From CAZWCE01 sp964632505 (GTDB lineage Bacteria; Planctomycetota; Planctomycetia; Pirellulales; Thermoguttaceae), in assembly GCA_964632505.1 (NCBI GenBank), contig CAZWCE010000004.1, positions 62,001 through 126,000 on the forward strand: a stretch of DNA of 64,000 nt. Reading direction: 5' to 3'. Numbering within the stretch: position 1 is the stretch's first letter; every line of letters starts with the position of its first letter. The notes beneath the pieces were generated by a model. It had not been told where the DNA came from, did no database searches, and saw only the letters and a program-made list of their open reading frames with translations. The position numbers and the translations under genes were made by a program. Positions 25,969-34,985 of this stretch are shown piece by piece.

Positions 25969-28416
25969 ATGAGTGGACCTTCGGAAAAGATGGACGGCCC
26001 CGAAAACGTTTCGCCGGAAAAAACCTCTGCAGTTTCGGAACCAGCACCTGGCGAAAGCGATTTTCAGAAGCGTTTCGTGTTGAAAGAAAAAATCGAGGAA
26101 TCGACCGGCTATGAATGCTGGGGAGCGTACGATCGGACCCAAAAGAAACGCATGGTCGTCAAACGCTATCAGGATGCCTTTTTCCCTACCCAAGAGCAGA
26201 CGCACCGTTTCTTCGAGGATGCCCAGGCGTTGATCGAGTTCGGCCAAGCGCACCGCCAGGCTTCGATGCTGAAGGTGATGGCATTCGGTCAAGACGACCA
26301 GTGGTACTGGGTCGCTCGGGAATCGGCCGGCACGAACAAGAGCCTCCGACAATGGTCCGACAGCGGCAAGATGATGCTCCCCCGCGAGGCGGTCAAGCGT
26401 TTCGGCATCCTTTGCGACATCCTGGAACTGGCCCACCGGGAAGGCATCATCCACCGTTGTGTGAAGCCGGAGAACATTTATCTGATCGGTTCCGATAGTC
26501 TGAAGATCGCCGACTTCGACATCGGTCATTTCTACGACCCGGCCGAATCGCCGGAGATGCTGCAAAAGGAAGGCTTCCTCGAGGATCCCTTCTTGGCGCC
26601 CGAGCAGCGATCCATCGAGACGGAAGCCGGTTCTCGGACCGATATCTGGCAGGTCGGGGCGAGCATCGCCTATGCGCTGACCCATCAGCCGCCCACGGAG
26701 CTGAACTGGGATCGCGTTCACAAAGAGATCCGCCACGTTCTCCAAAAAGCGCTCAGCGACGATCCCTCCTCCCGGTTCGATTCGATGGAAACGTTCCATC
26801 AGACGCTCGAAGAGGCTATGAAAGCAGCCCGGAAACAGCTCCTGGCCTCCCAAACGTCCACCGCCTCGAATGCGTCCAACAATCCGACCCCACCTCCGAA
26901 ACCATCCCCCGCGGCGAACCAATCCGCGGTCTCGGCCGAAAAGAAGGAAATGTTTACCTGCCCTCATTGCAACGCACCGGGTCACCTGGCCGCGAAGTTC
27001 TGCAAAAAATGCGGACTGCATTACGAAGAGCCTTGCCTGGCCTGCCAGTACATGAACTTGGCCAACGCGAAGTTCTGCTCCCGTTGTCGCAAAGATCTGC
27101 AGGCGATGAAGGCCGAAGTGAACGAAAAACTCAAGGCCCAGCAGGTGCAGATCATGAAATTTCGCGAAGGCTTCGCCCATGATCGCGCCATCCAGATGCT
27201 CAAGCAGATGATCCGTATGAATCATCCCGCTTTTGGGAACTTCCGAACCTGGGCCAAGGGGAATCTCTCTTCGTTGCAGAAGGAGTGGAAAGATCTCCGA
27301 AATTTCGTCGAGCGGATGCGCATCGAATCGAAGCAGGCCCTGGAAGAGCAAAAGTATGAGAAGGTCCAGCAGATCCTGGAAAAGATTCCCCCGGCGCTGA
27401 TGGACGACGAACTCCGCAAACGTTACATGGCCGCCGGCGAATGCGTCACCGAGGTCGACTCCCTCATTCGGGAAATCCGCAATGCCATCGCCGCGAAACA
27501 GTACAACACCCTCCTCTCGACGGTCCAACGCTATCTGGAACTGAAGGCGAACGATCCGGAAGCGAAGAGTCTGCAACAGAAGATCGAAAAATACACCACC
27601 GTCACCAGTCCGGTCGGCATGAAGTTCCGGCTGATTCCCGACGGCAAATTCTATATGGGGTCGCATGATTCCGACGATTTCATTCGCAATAACGAACGGC
27701 CGCAGCATCGGGTGCACATCACCAACTCGTTCTACATGGGAGTGTATCCGGTGACGCAAGATGAATTCATCGCACTGATGGACACCAATCCCAGTACGGC
27801 CAACGACAATTCGCTCTGCCCTGTCGATACGGTCAACTGGTACCAGGCCTGCGACTTCTGCAACAAATTGAGCGAACAGGAAGGGCTTCCCTATTACTAC
27901 GAACTGACCAAGGTGAAGCGAAAATCGAACCAGCTCATCGAAACCGCCGAAGTGAAAATCCTCGGCGGAGAAGGATACCGACTCCCGACCGAGGCGGAAT
28001 GGGAATACGCCTGCCGGGCGGGGAGCATCACTCCCTGGTGTTACGGCGACCTCTCGATCGAACTGGGACAATATGCCTGGTATTTCGACAACATCCAGCT
28101 CGAAACCCAGCCGGTGGGTCATAAGAAACCGAACTCCTGGGGACTGTACGACATGCACGGCAACGTCATGGAATGGTGCAACGACTGGTACAACGAACTC
28201 TACTACCAGCAGAATCCCCCGGAAGAAGATCCTCAAGGGCCCGACACGGGCACGGCCAAGGTCCTCCGTGGCGGGGCCTGGCAATTCGGCGCCGAAGCGG
28301 CCCGAAGCCCCTGCCGCAACAGCAGTAACCCCGAATCGGCCTCCAATATCGTCGGTTTCCGTGTCGCCCGGACCGCTCCCCCGGACGCCATCGAATCGAA
28401 AACGTCGACGATGTAA
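25969..28416 (+). CDS. Degenerate protein kinase / zinc-ribbon / formylglycine-enzyme-fold fusion
   Basis: This is an 815-residue cytoplasmic protein. The start at 25969 has GGAGATGGAAAGA before it; in-frame ATGs upstream do not. Residues about 35-290 are a Ser/Thr kinase fold: the Lys of VVKRY (65) is kept, but the glycine loop is degenerate, the catalytic loop reads HRCVKPEN with Cys164 in place of the HRD Asp, and DFG reads DFD (182-184). Two zinc ribbons follow (CPHC at 331-334 with 345/348; CLAC at 356-359 with 370/373). A helical segment (380-540) leads to an FGE/sulfatase-modifying-factor fold at about 548-812 (GEGYRLPTEAEWEYACRAG, WGLYDMHGNVMEW, LRGGAW). The FGE domain lacks the paired active-site Cys. 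A signalling or ligand-binding role without catalysis is inferred. Confidence 0.9.
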   Translation: MSGPSEKMDGPENVSPEKTSAVSEPAPGESDFQKRFVLKEKIEESTGYECWGAYDRTQKKRMVVKRYQDAFFPTQEQTHRFFEDAQALIEFGQAHRQASMLKVMAFGQDDQWYWVARESAGTNKSLRQWSDSGKMMLPREAVKRFGILCDILELAHREGIIHRCVKPENIYLIGSDSLKIADFDIGHFYDPAESPEMLQKEGFLEDPFLAPEQRSIETEAGSRTDIWQVGASIAYALTHQPPTELNWDRVHKEIRHVLQKALSDDPSSRFDSMETFHQTLEEAMKAARKQLLASQTSTASNASNNPTPPPKPSPAANQSAVSAEKKEMFTCPHCNAPGHLAAKFCKKCGLHYEEPCLACQYMNLANAKFCSRCRKDLQAMKAEVNEKLKAQQVQIMKFREGFAHDRAIQMLKQMIRMNHPAFGNFRTWAKGNLSSLQKEWKDLRNFVERMRIESKQALEEQKYEKVQQILEKIPPALMDDELRKRYMAAGECVTEVDSLIREIRNAIAAKQYNTLLSTVQRYLELKANDPEAKSLQQKIEKYTTVTSPVGMKFRLIPDGKFYMGSHDSDDFIRNNERPQHRVHITNSFYMGVYPVTQDEFIALMDTNPSTANDNSLCPVDTVNWYQACDFCNKLSEQEGLPYYYELTKVKRKSNQLIETAEVKILGGEGYRLPTEAEWEYACRAGSITPWCYGDLSIELGQYAWYFDNIQLETQPVGHKKPNSWGLYDMHGNVMEWCNDWYNELYYQQNPPEEDPQGPDTGTAKVLRGGAWQFGAEAARSPCRNSSNPESASNIVGFRVARTAPPDAIESKTSTM

Positions 28417-28760
28417 ACCATGGGAACGAGTGCGATCCTCTTTTCGATCTCGCAAGTGGGGGGGGGTCGAACGAAGAGAGTATCGCCGATATAATTGCAC
28501 TTCCTTCTGTTTCCTTTCGGAAGTCCTCCTCCGGTGTTTTCAATTCAAAGTAGGCGGTCCCTAAAAAAAGGACGATCAGGTGAAACAGGATTTTTCTCTC
28601 GAACAAGCGGGGGGTGCCGCCTCGTTTGATCAGGAGAAGGTGGCCACTTGCTGCCGCACGACCGAGATCGAAAACAGGCCGCGACGCCCCTGCTTCAACC
28701 GGCTTTGAAATCCTCCCTTTCCGAATATTTTTTGTAACGACTGTATAAAGGAACCATATC
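28417..28760. other. Intergenic region before the aldolase gene
   Basis: These 344 bases hold no gene. TATAAT lies at 28490-28495 with a poor -35, and a 6-bp hairpin (ACTTCC and GGAAGT) follows near 28500-28530. A run of ten G lies near 28457-28466. Confidence 0.45.
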
Positions 28761-29729
28761 GTGGGTGCACCCTGGATCACTTATCGACCAAACTTGAAAG
28801 TCCTCGATTGTACCATTCGCGACGGCGGACTGGTCAACAGCCACCTTTTTGACGATGATTTCGTGCGGTCCATCTACCAAGCCTGCCTCGAAGCGGGTGT
28901 CGATTACATGGAATTGGGCTACAAGAATTCCTCCAAAATATTCCCGCGCGAAACCTACGGGCCCTGGAAGCATTGCCAGGAAGAAGACCTTCGTCGGATT
29001 GTCGGCGATAACGACACCAATTTGAAGCTCTCCGCCATGGCCGACGCCGGCAAGTCGGATTGGGCCACCGACGTCCTCCCGAAAGACCAGAGCGTGCTCG
29101 ATGTCATCCGCGTGGCCTTCTATGTTCACCAGGTCTCCGAAGCGGTCGAAATGATTGAGGATGCCCACAGCAAGGGCTATGAAGTCTGGGCGAATCTCAT
29201 GGCCGTTTCCACCGCCAAGGAACAGGAAATCGATCAGGCGATGGAAGTGCTCGCCTCGACGCCCGCCTCCGTCCTGGTGGTTGTCGACAGTTACGGCTCG
29301 ATGTACGCCGAACAGATCGAACTATTGGTCAAGAAGTACCTCGAATTCGGCAAGGCGACCGGCAAAGAGGTCGGCATGCATGCCCACAACAATCAGCAAT
29401 TGGCGTTCGCCAATACGATCGAAGCGATCATCCACGGCGCCAACGGGGTCGACGCCTCCTTCGGCGGACTCGGTCGCGGTGCCGGCAACTGCCCCATGGA
29501 GCTGTTGCTCGGCTTCTTGCGGAACCCGAAATTCCACCTCCGTCCGGTCTACGAAGCGCTGCAACACCACATCCAGCCGCTGAAGCAAGAGATGGAATGG
29601 GGACCTTCGCCGGAATACAACATCACCGGCCAGTTGAACCAGCATCCCCGCGCCGCCATCGAGGCACGCAACGGCGACATGCGCGACCGCTATGTCGACT
29701 TCTACGACCGCATCATCAGCGAAGAGTGA
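28761..29729 (+). CDS. HMGL-type aldolase (4-hydroxy-2-oxovalerate aldolase-like)
   Basis: This is a 322-residue TIM-barrel enzyme of the DRE-TIM metallolyase superfamily. It starts at GTG with AAAGGAACC before it. The signature LDCTIRDGG (about 14-22) gives the Arg-Asp catalytic pair, and MHAHNNQQLAF (about 212-222) gives the HxH metal site; FGGLGRGAGNCPME is the conserved Gly-rich loop. Relatives cleave 4-hydroxy-2-oxo acids to pyruvate and an aldehyde, or condense acyl-CoA with 2-oxo acids. No acylating aldehyde dehydrogenase partner lies beside it, so the substrate is open. A terminator follows. Confidence 0.9.
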   Translation: MGAPWITYRPNLKVLDCTIRDGGLVNSHLFDDDFVRSIYQACLEAGVDYMELGYKNSSKIFPRETYGPWKHCQEEDLRRIVGDNDTNLKLSAMADAGKSDWATDVLPKDQSVLDVIRVAFYVHQVSEAVEMIEDAHSKGYEVWANLMAVSTAKEQEIDQAMEVLASTPASVLVVVDSYGSMYAEQIELLVKKYLEFGKATGKEVGMHAHNNQQLAFANTIEAIIHGANGVDASFGGLGRGAGNCPMELLLGFLRNPKFHLRPVYEALQHHIQPLKQEMEWGPSPEYNITGQLNQHPRAAIEARNGDMRDRYVDFYDRIISEE

Positions 29730-29760
29730 TCGTCCGGAATCGAGTAACGAAGAAACAGAA

Positions 29761-29791
29761 CGCCGTCGCTCCACGGAGGCGGCGTTTTTTT
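29761..29791 (+). terminator. Rho-independent terminator of the aldolase gene
   Basis: An imperfect GC-rich hairpin (CGCCG and CGGCG arms, with bulges) is followed at once by seven T on the plus strand, 30 bases past the stop codon. Confidence 0.65.
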
Positions 29792-29828
29792 CTGCGCCTC
29801 GCCTCTTGTTGCTTCGGGAAGGGGAAGA

Positions 29829-31373
29829 CTATTCCGGCGAGGAATCTCCCTGGAAACTCGCCGCCGAGAGAAAATCGCCCAGAACACGCAGATTCTCGAT
29901 GAATCGTCGCGTGCCGATCGTTTCGGCGATCGCCGGCTCATCGTGAGCGCGGAGCGCCTCCTCTTCCAGCCAGTAGCCCCCTTCCTCGAGTGAATCGATC
30001 ACCCGTTTCACTCGGGCTTTCATGGGCGGAGTGATGGAATGGGGCCCGCAATCGTCGATCTGGAAGATGATGGTCATGCCTTCTTCATCCGGAGGATTTT
30101 GGAGCATCTGCTCATACACGCGACGGATCGCCGGAAAACCGTTCGACACCTTGAAGGCGTAATGGGTCGGCATATCGTCGTCGGAATAGGTGAGCCGGTA
30201 ATCCTTGGTGAAGTAGAGCGGCCGGTCGGTGCCGATCTCATAGAATCGGGCCAGGCGGCCGTCCGGAAGAACCAGCGATTCATAATAGTCCAGCGCCCGG
30301 GGGACGGGAGAGAGGTATTTTTTCTTCCCGGTGCTCCGGGACAGAAGCAGCAGCGTCCGCAGAATACCTTGCGACTCCCCGCCGGTGATCGCCGGAGGTT
30401 CGAACTTGCGGGCCCACGCCGGCTCCATTTCAAGGTTGTACTGCTGGGCCCAGCCCGGTTGCGGCTCGGGAAGCTGTGCCCGGAGAATAAAATCGCCACC
30501 GGCCAGCGCACTGTCCAGATACCGCTCTTGTTCGTAGTTGTCGTAGGCGAGCAACATCAGCTCGATCATATCGGAGATCGTGTTGTCGTTGAAGGTATAG
30601 AATCGGGAATACGACTTGCCCGGATACTCCCGCGACCACGATTCCGGAAACGACGCTTCTTCGACCGGATACTTCTCGGGATCGGTCGGGCCGTCGAACC
30701 GTTGCGGCCAACCGCCGTTGGGATACTGCGCTTTCATCAACGCTTCGAGGCCGTAGGTGACCGCCTCGTGAATGCGGGGATCGTCTTCGCCGCAGTAGCG
30801 ATCCATCCAGATGAGAAAAGAGAGCGCCGATTGCGTGGTATTGTCGTCGAGCGTGCTGGTGTTGCGTTTCCCTTCCGTCTCCGTTCCGTCGACGCGGTAG
30901 GCCCAATGCTTTCGAGCACTCGGATCGAAGTAGATCGAGTAATGCCATCCGCCGGAGACCAGTTGGCCGTTGATCAGGCAATCGGCCGCCGCGAGAGCCG
31001 CCTTCTTCAGCTCCGGGCGACCGGTCTTCAAGTACGCTTCGAGCATCGCCTTGCCGACCGTGGGCGTCCCCGGTGGCTGCACCCAGACGGTCCGATCGTC
31101 GGCCTTGCCTTCCCCTTCCCGCTTCGCCAAATCGGGACTGTATCGCCAGAGGTAACCGCCCTCGGTGGAGACCTTTTCGGTGAAAAACGCCACCGCGCGG
31201 AGCATCGCCGACTCCGCCTGTTCGGCCAATTGCCGGGTTTCCCGATCGAGCGGCGGCGGGGATTCCTCCTCGCCGAACGTGTGGGGGGAAATCGACATCC
31301 CGAGGAACAGCACCACGAGCATTGTCGCTAGTGAACGGGGGGAAACATATGGATTCGATCGCACAAGATTCAT
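29829..31373 (-). CDS. Secreted pectate lyase (PL10-like)
   Basis: This is a 514-residue exported enzyme. GGAGG lies eight bases before the ATG and residues about 15-34 form a signal peptide. The body has the alpha/alpha-toroid pattern of polysaccharide lyase family 10: QYPNGGWPQRF near 215-225, FNDNTISDMIELML near 265-278, and a Trp/Tyr-rich groove (GWHYSIYFDPSARKHW). PL10 enzymes cleave polygalacturonate by beta-elimination with calcium. The length exceeds the PL10 catalytic core, and the C-terminal 100 residues (YRLTYSDDDMPTHYAFKV) are also found in planctomycete relatives. It would act outside the cytoplasm and give unsaturated oligouronides. Confidence 0.88.
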   Translation of the reverse strand: MNLVRSNPYVSPRSLATMLVVLFLGMSISPHTFGEEESPPPLDRETRQLAEQAESAMLRAVAFFTEKVSTEGGYLWRYSPDLAKREGEGKADDRTVWVQPPGTPTVGKAMLEAYLKTGRPELKKAALAAADCLINGQLVSGGWHYSIYFDPSARKHWAYRVDGTETEGKRNTSTLDDNTTQSALSFLIWMDRYCGEDDPRIHEAVTYGLEALMKAQYPNGGWPQRFDGPTDPEKYPVEEASFPESWSREYPGKSYSRFYTFNDNTISDMIELMLLAYDNYEQERYLDSALAGGDFILRAQLPEPQPGWAQQYNLEMEPAWARKFEPPAITGGESQGILRTLLLLSRSTGKKKYLSPVPRALDYYESLVLPDGRLARFYEIGTDRPLYFTKDYRLTYSDDDMPTHYAFKVSNGFPAIRRVYEQMLQNPPDEEGMTIIFQIDDCGPHSITPPMKARVKRVIDSLEEGGYWLEEEALRAHDEPAIAETIGTRRFIENLRVLGDFLSAASFQGDSSPE

Positions 31374-31474
31374 CGAAGGACCTCCGGAGGTAATCGGGGA
31401 AACGGCCTATTGCGATTCAGTCTAACGAGCGGCGGAAACGCATGCAAGGCGCCCGTGGGCAGACGATTTGCGCA

Positions 31475-31507
31475 CAAAAAAGGAGATCCTTTTGCGAGGA
31501 TCTCCTT
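31475..31507 (-). terminator. Rho-independent terminator of ppdK
   Basis: A perfect 10-bp stem (AAGGAGATCC at 31480-31489, GGATCTCCTT at 31498-31507) has an 8-base loop. On the minus strand it runs into six T. It lies about 50 bases past the ppdK stop. Confidence 0.85.
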
Positions 31508-31554
31508 CGGAAGAACTTCATAAAAACCGGAAGCCGAGCTTCACGGGAATCGAC

Positions 31555-34317
31555 TTACTTGCAGCAGCATGATTGATCGGAAGTGGAGCACTGGCTGTCT
31601 TTTTTCTGCTGCTTTTCGCGAATCGCGGCCTGGGCGGCGGCGAGCCGGGCGATCGGCACGCGGAGCGGGGAGCAGGAGACGTACTTCAAACCGGCGTCGT
31701 GGCAGAACATGACCGAGGCGGGATCGCCACCGTGTTCGCCGCAGATGCCCAGCTTGATGTCGGGACGGGTCTTCCGGCCGCCATCGATGGCGCACTTCAT
31801 CAATTTTCCAACGCCGGTCTGATCGAGCGTTTGGAAAGGATCGGCGGGAAAGATATCCTTCTCCTGGTAATCGTTGATGAAGCCGGCGTAGTCGTCGCGG
31901 CTGATGCCGAGGGTCGTCTGGGTCAGGTCGTTGGTGCCGAAGCTGAAGAATTCGGCGCCTTCGGCCACTTCGTCGGCGGTCAGGGCGGCGCGCGGAATCT
32001 CGATCATCGTTCCCACCAGGTAATCGACCGTCGCGGCGTTCTCCTGGAACACGGTGCTGGCCGTCTCACGGATGACCGCTTCCTGGTTCCGGAACTCCTT
32101 GATATTGCCCACCAGCGGCACCATGATTTCGGGATGCACGTCGATGCCTTCCTTCATCACCTTCACGGCCGCCTCGCAGATGGCGCGGGCCTGCATGCGG
32201 GTGATTTCGGGGTAGACGATTCCCAAACGGCAACCGCGGTGACCGAGCATCGGGTTCGATTCGCTCAACGCTTCCACGCGGGCGGCGATCTCGTCGGCCG
32301 ACTTGCCGATCTTCTTGCCCAACTCCTCTTGCCCTTCCCGTTCGTGGGGGAGGAACTCGTGGAGCGGCGGATCGAGCAGGCGGACGGTCACGGGACGGCC
32401 GTCCATCGCACGGAAAAGCCCCTCGAAGTCGTCGCGTTGGTGCGGCAGCAGCTTCAACAGGGTTTTTTCGCGATCTTCTTCGGTATCGGCGAGAATCATT
32501 TCCCGGAAGTCGTCGATGTGATCGAAGAACATGTGCTCGGTTCGGGTCAGGCCGATGCCCTGGGCCCCGAGGGACACGGCATCCTTCGCCTGCTTCGGCA
32601 GGTCGGCGTTGGTGCGGACTTCCAAGCGACGGAAGCTGTCGGCCCAGCTCATCAACTGATGGTAGAGCTGGAAGATGGGGGCGTCCTTCGCCTCGAGATT
32701 CTTCTCGGTGAGCACGCGAAGCACTTCGCTCGGGCTGGTCGGGACCTGCCCCTCGTACACCTTTCCGGTGAAGCCGTCCAGGGAGATCCAGTCCCCCGTC
32801 TTGAACGTCTTTCCGGCGACGTTCATTTCACCCTTTTTGTAGTTGATCGAAACCGATTCGCAACCGCAGACGCAGGCCTTGCCCATCTGGCGACTGACCA
32901 ACGCAGCGTGCGAGGCGGCCCCGCCGAAAGCGGTGAGAATCCCCTTGGCGACCTTCATGCCGCGGAGGTCTTCGGGAGTCGTCTCGCGGCGGACGAGAAT
33001 GATTTGGGCGTCCTTGTCCTTGTGCGAAAGGGCTTCGGCTTCATCAGGATTGAAGCAGATGATGCCGGTCGCGGCGCCGGGTCCGGCCGCCACGCCGGAG
33101 GCGATGGGGTCCTTGCCGGAGAGTCCTTCGCCGGAGAAGACCGGCTGGAGAAGCTGGGTCAGCGAATCGGTCGGGATACGCTTGGGATTCAGCGCCTCTT
33201 CCGGCGTGATGAGGCCTTCGTTGACCATATCGACCGCGGCACGCACCGCCGCGAAACCGGTCCGCTTGGCATTCCGCGTTTGCAGGAGATAGAGCTTCCG
33301 TTTCTCGACGGTGAACTCAATATCCTGAATGTCGCGATAGTGATTTTCCAGCTTGTCGCAGACTTCGAGCATCTCTTCCCAGACATGCGGCATATCCTTC
33401 GAGAGGCTCTCCTCGATGCTCTTGGTCTTGCGGATCCCGGCCACGACGTCTTCGCCCTGGGCGTTGATCAGATAGTCGCCGTTGATGCCCGGTTCCCCGG
33501 TCGCTCCATCACGGGTCAGCGCCACGCCGGTGGCACAATCGTCGCCCATGTTTCCGAAGGCCATCGCCTGCACGTTCACGGCGGTTCCCCACTCATGCGG
33601 GATGCCGTAGGTCCGGCGATAGACGATCGCCCGATCGTTCATCCAGGAACCGAACACCGCGCTGATGGCGCCCCAGAGCTGTTCCATCGGGTCTTCGGGG
33701 AAGTCGCGGCCGGTGTTCTCCTTGACCGCCGACTTGAACTCGGTGACCAATTCCTGCAATTGCTTGGCGGTCAATTCCGCGTCGATCTTCACGCCCGCCG
33801 CTTCCTTCTTGGCCTCGAGGATCTCCTCGAAGGGGTCGATGTCGTGTTTGGTTTTCGGTTTCATGTCGAGTACCACATCGCCGTACATCTGCACGAAACG
33901 GCGATAGCAGTCCCAGGCGAAGCGATCATCGCCGGCCTGCTTCGCCAAGGCCTTGACCGTCTGGTCATTCAGGCCGATGTTCAGGACCGTGTCCATCATG
34001 CCGGGCATCGATTCCCGAGCACCGGAACGGCATGAGACCAGCAGCGGATTGTCGTTGCTGCCGAACTTCTTCGCCATCTCACGCTCGACCTTCTCCAATG
34101 CTGCGCTGACCTGGGCCTCCAGCTCCGGAGGATAGCTTTCGCCGTGATCGTAATAATAGGTGCAGACCTCGGTGGTGATGGTGAATCCGGCGGGAACCGG
34201 CAGCCCGATCTGGCTCATCTCGGCCAGGTTCGCGCCTTTGCCCCCCAGCAGATTCCGCTGCGAAGAGTCGCCGTCGGTACCTTCCGAACCAAAACTGTAG
34301 ACATACTTCTGTGCCAT
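31555..34317 (-). CDS. ppdK: Pyruvate, phosphate dikinase
   Basis: This is a 920-residue cytoplasmic enzyme that interconverts pyruvate, ATP and phosphate with PEP, AMP and pyrophosphate. The N-terminal ATP-binding part has GGKGANLAEM and RSGARESMPGMMDTVLN; the swivelling domain has the phospho-acceptor His470 in GGAASHAALV; the C-terminal barrel has TRTEHMFF and the catalytic Cys859 in GICGEHGG. The ATG at 34317 (MAQKYVYSFG) was chosen because it gives the usual family N-terminus and AAAGG precedes it; an in-frame start lies at 34341. The last residues form an odd Ser/Cys-rich tail with three Cys in a row, absent from standard family members. A long leader region with hairpins lies upstream. 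Confidence 0.96.
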   Translation of the reverse strand: MAQKYVYSFGSEGTDGDSSQRNLLGGKGANLAEMSQIGLPVPAGFTITTEVCTYYYDHGESYPPELEAQVSAALEKVEREMAKKFGSNDNPLLVSCRSGARESMPGMMDTVLNIGLNDQTVKALAKQAGDDRFAWDCYRRFVQMYGDVVLDMKPKTKHDIDPFEEILEAKKEAAGVKIDAELTAKQLQELVTEFKSAVKENTGRDFPEDPMEQLWGAISAVFGSWMNDRAIVYRRTYGIPHEWGTAVNVQAMAFGNMGDDCATGVALTRDGATGEPGINGDYLINAQGEDVVAGIRKTKSIEESLSKDMPHVWEEMLEVCDKLENHYRDIQDIEFTVEKRKLYLLQTRNAKRTGFAAVRAAVDMVNEGLITPEEALNPKRIPTDSLTQLLQPVFSGEGLSGKDPIASGVAAGPGAATGIICFNPDEAEALSHKDKDAQIILVRRETTPEDLRGMKVAKGILTAFGGAASHAALVSRQMGKACVCGCESVSINYKKGEMNVAGKTFKTGDWISLDGFTGKVYEGQVPTSPSEVLRVLTEKNLEAKDAPIFQLYHQLMSWADSFRRLEVRTNADLPKQAKDAVSLGAQGIGLTRTEHMFFDHIDDFREMILADTEEDREKTLLKLLPHQRDDFEGLFRAMDGRPVTVRLLDPPLHEFLPHEREGQEELGKKIGKSADEIAARVEALSESNPMLGHRGCRLGIVYPEITRMQARAICEAAVKVMKEGIDVHPEIMVPLVGNIKEFRNQEAVIRETASTVFQENAATVDYLVGTMIEIPRAALTADEVAEGAEFFSFGTNDLTQTTLGISRDDYAGFINDYQEKDIFPADPFQTLDQTGVGKLMKCAIDGGRKTRPDIKLGICGEHGGDPASVMFCHDAGLKYVSCSPLRVPIARLAAAQAAIREKQQKKDSQCSTSDQSCCCK

Positions 34318-34985
34318 CGTATTGTGCCTTTGCTTAGTCAAAAATGAGTAGAAAGTTGGGAATTTCCACGTGAACGATCAACGGGAACGACATCAATCTC
34401 CGGCCATGGGACCGGTGGCCGATGCCCTTCCCCTGCAATCGGGATCTCTTCAATCCCGCAGGATACGCGATATGCTCGCCTAGGGGAGGAGCCCCTCGGG
34501 AAGAGCATTCCAAATAAGGAATGTTCTTACCTAGGCCAAGCCTTCTCTTCTATTTGAAAGAATCCGCCCTTTTATAAATATCGCTAGTGTACCAGTGGAG
34601 GATGAATCGGTCAACCGAGCCCGGCGGGGGTCCTTCCGGAGGAAGTTCGGGAGAGGCCGGGGCGTGGGAAACTCTTTCGGTTATTCATGTTATGCGATAA
34701 CTGACCGAAAGAACGAGGGGGTTTCCAAAGAAAAAAAGAGGAAACGACTCCGGCCGTCCGGCCGCTTCTCTCCGATACATTTTTATGGGTTGCACTCTAT
34801 TTTATCCTGGAGCTCCCCCGCTTGAGCAGCCTGCTGAAACGGTTTGATAGAAAAAAAACAGACGACCGTGAAGACTTCTTTCGACGGTCTGCTGGATGAC
34901 GACGATGACTGCGTGGAGATGGATGCCCGTCATGCCGAATATCATGCCACGATCCTCGAAGCCCCTTTCCCGAGGGAAATTGCAG
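34318..34985. other. Intergenic region upstream of ppdK
   Basis: These 668 bases lie between ppdK (minus) and the TolC-like gene (plus) and should carry both promoters. A hairpin flanked by CCTAGG sites is listed separately. Plus-strand frames that start here have no supporting features until the chosen start at 34986. Confidence 0.5.
34479..34535. promoter_or_regulatory. Hairpin bracketed by two CCTAGG sites, upstream of ppdK
   Basis: An 11-bp inverted repeat (AAGAGCATTCC at 34501-34511, GGAATGTTCTT at 34518-34528, one G-T pair) encloses AAATAA. CCTAGG lies on both sides (34479-34484 and 34530-34535). It is about 160-220 bases upstream of the ppdK start and may be an operator or leader structure. 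Confidence 0.4.

Noticed and set aside
25702..28500. 932-codon minus-strand open frame
   Set aside because: It mirrors the kinase-FGE gene, whose motifs are unmistakable. The antisense frame is open because of GC-biased codon use; it has no motif or ribosome site.
31573..34035. 820-codon plus-strand open frame
   Set aside because: It is antisense to ppdK, which is certain.
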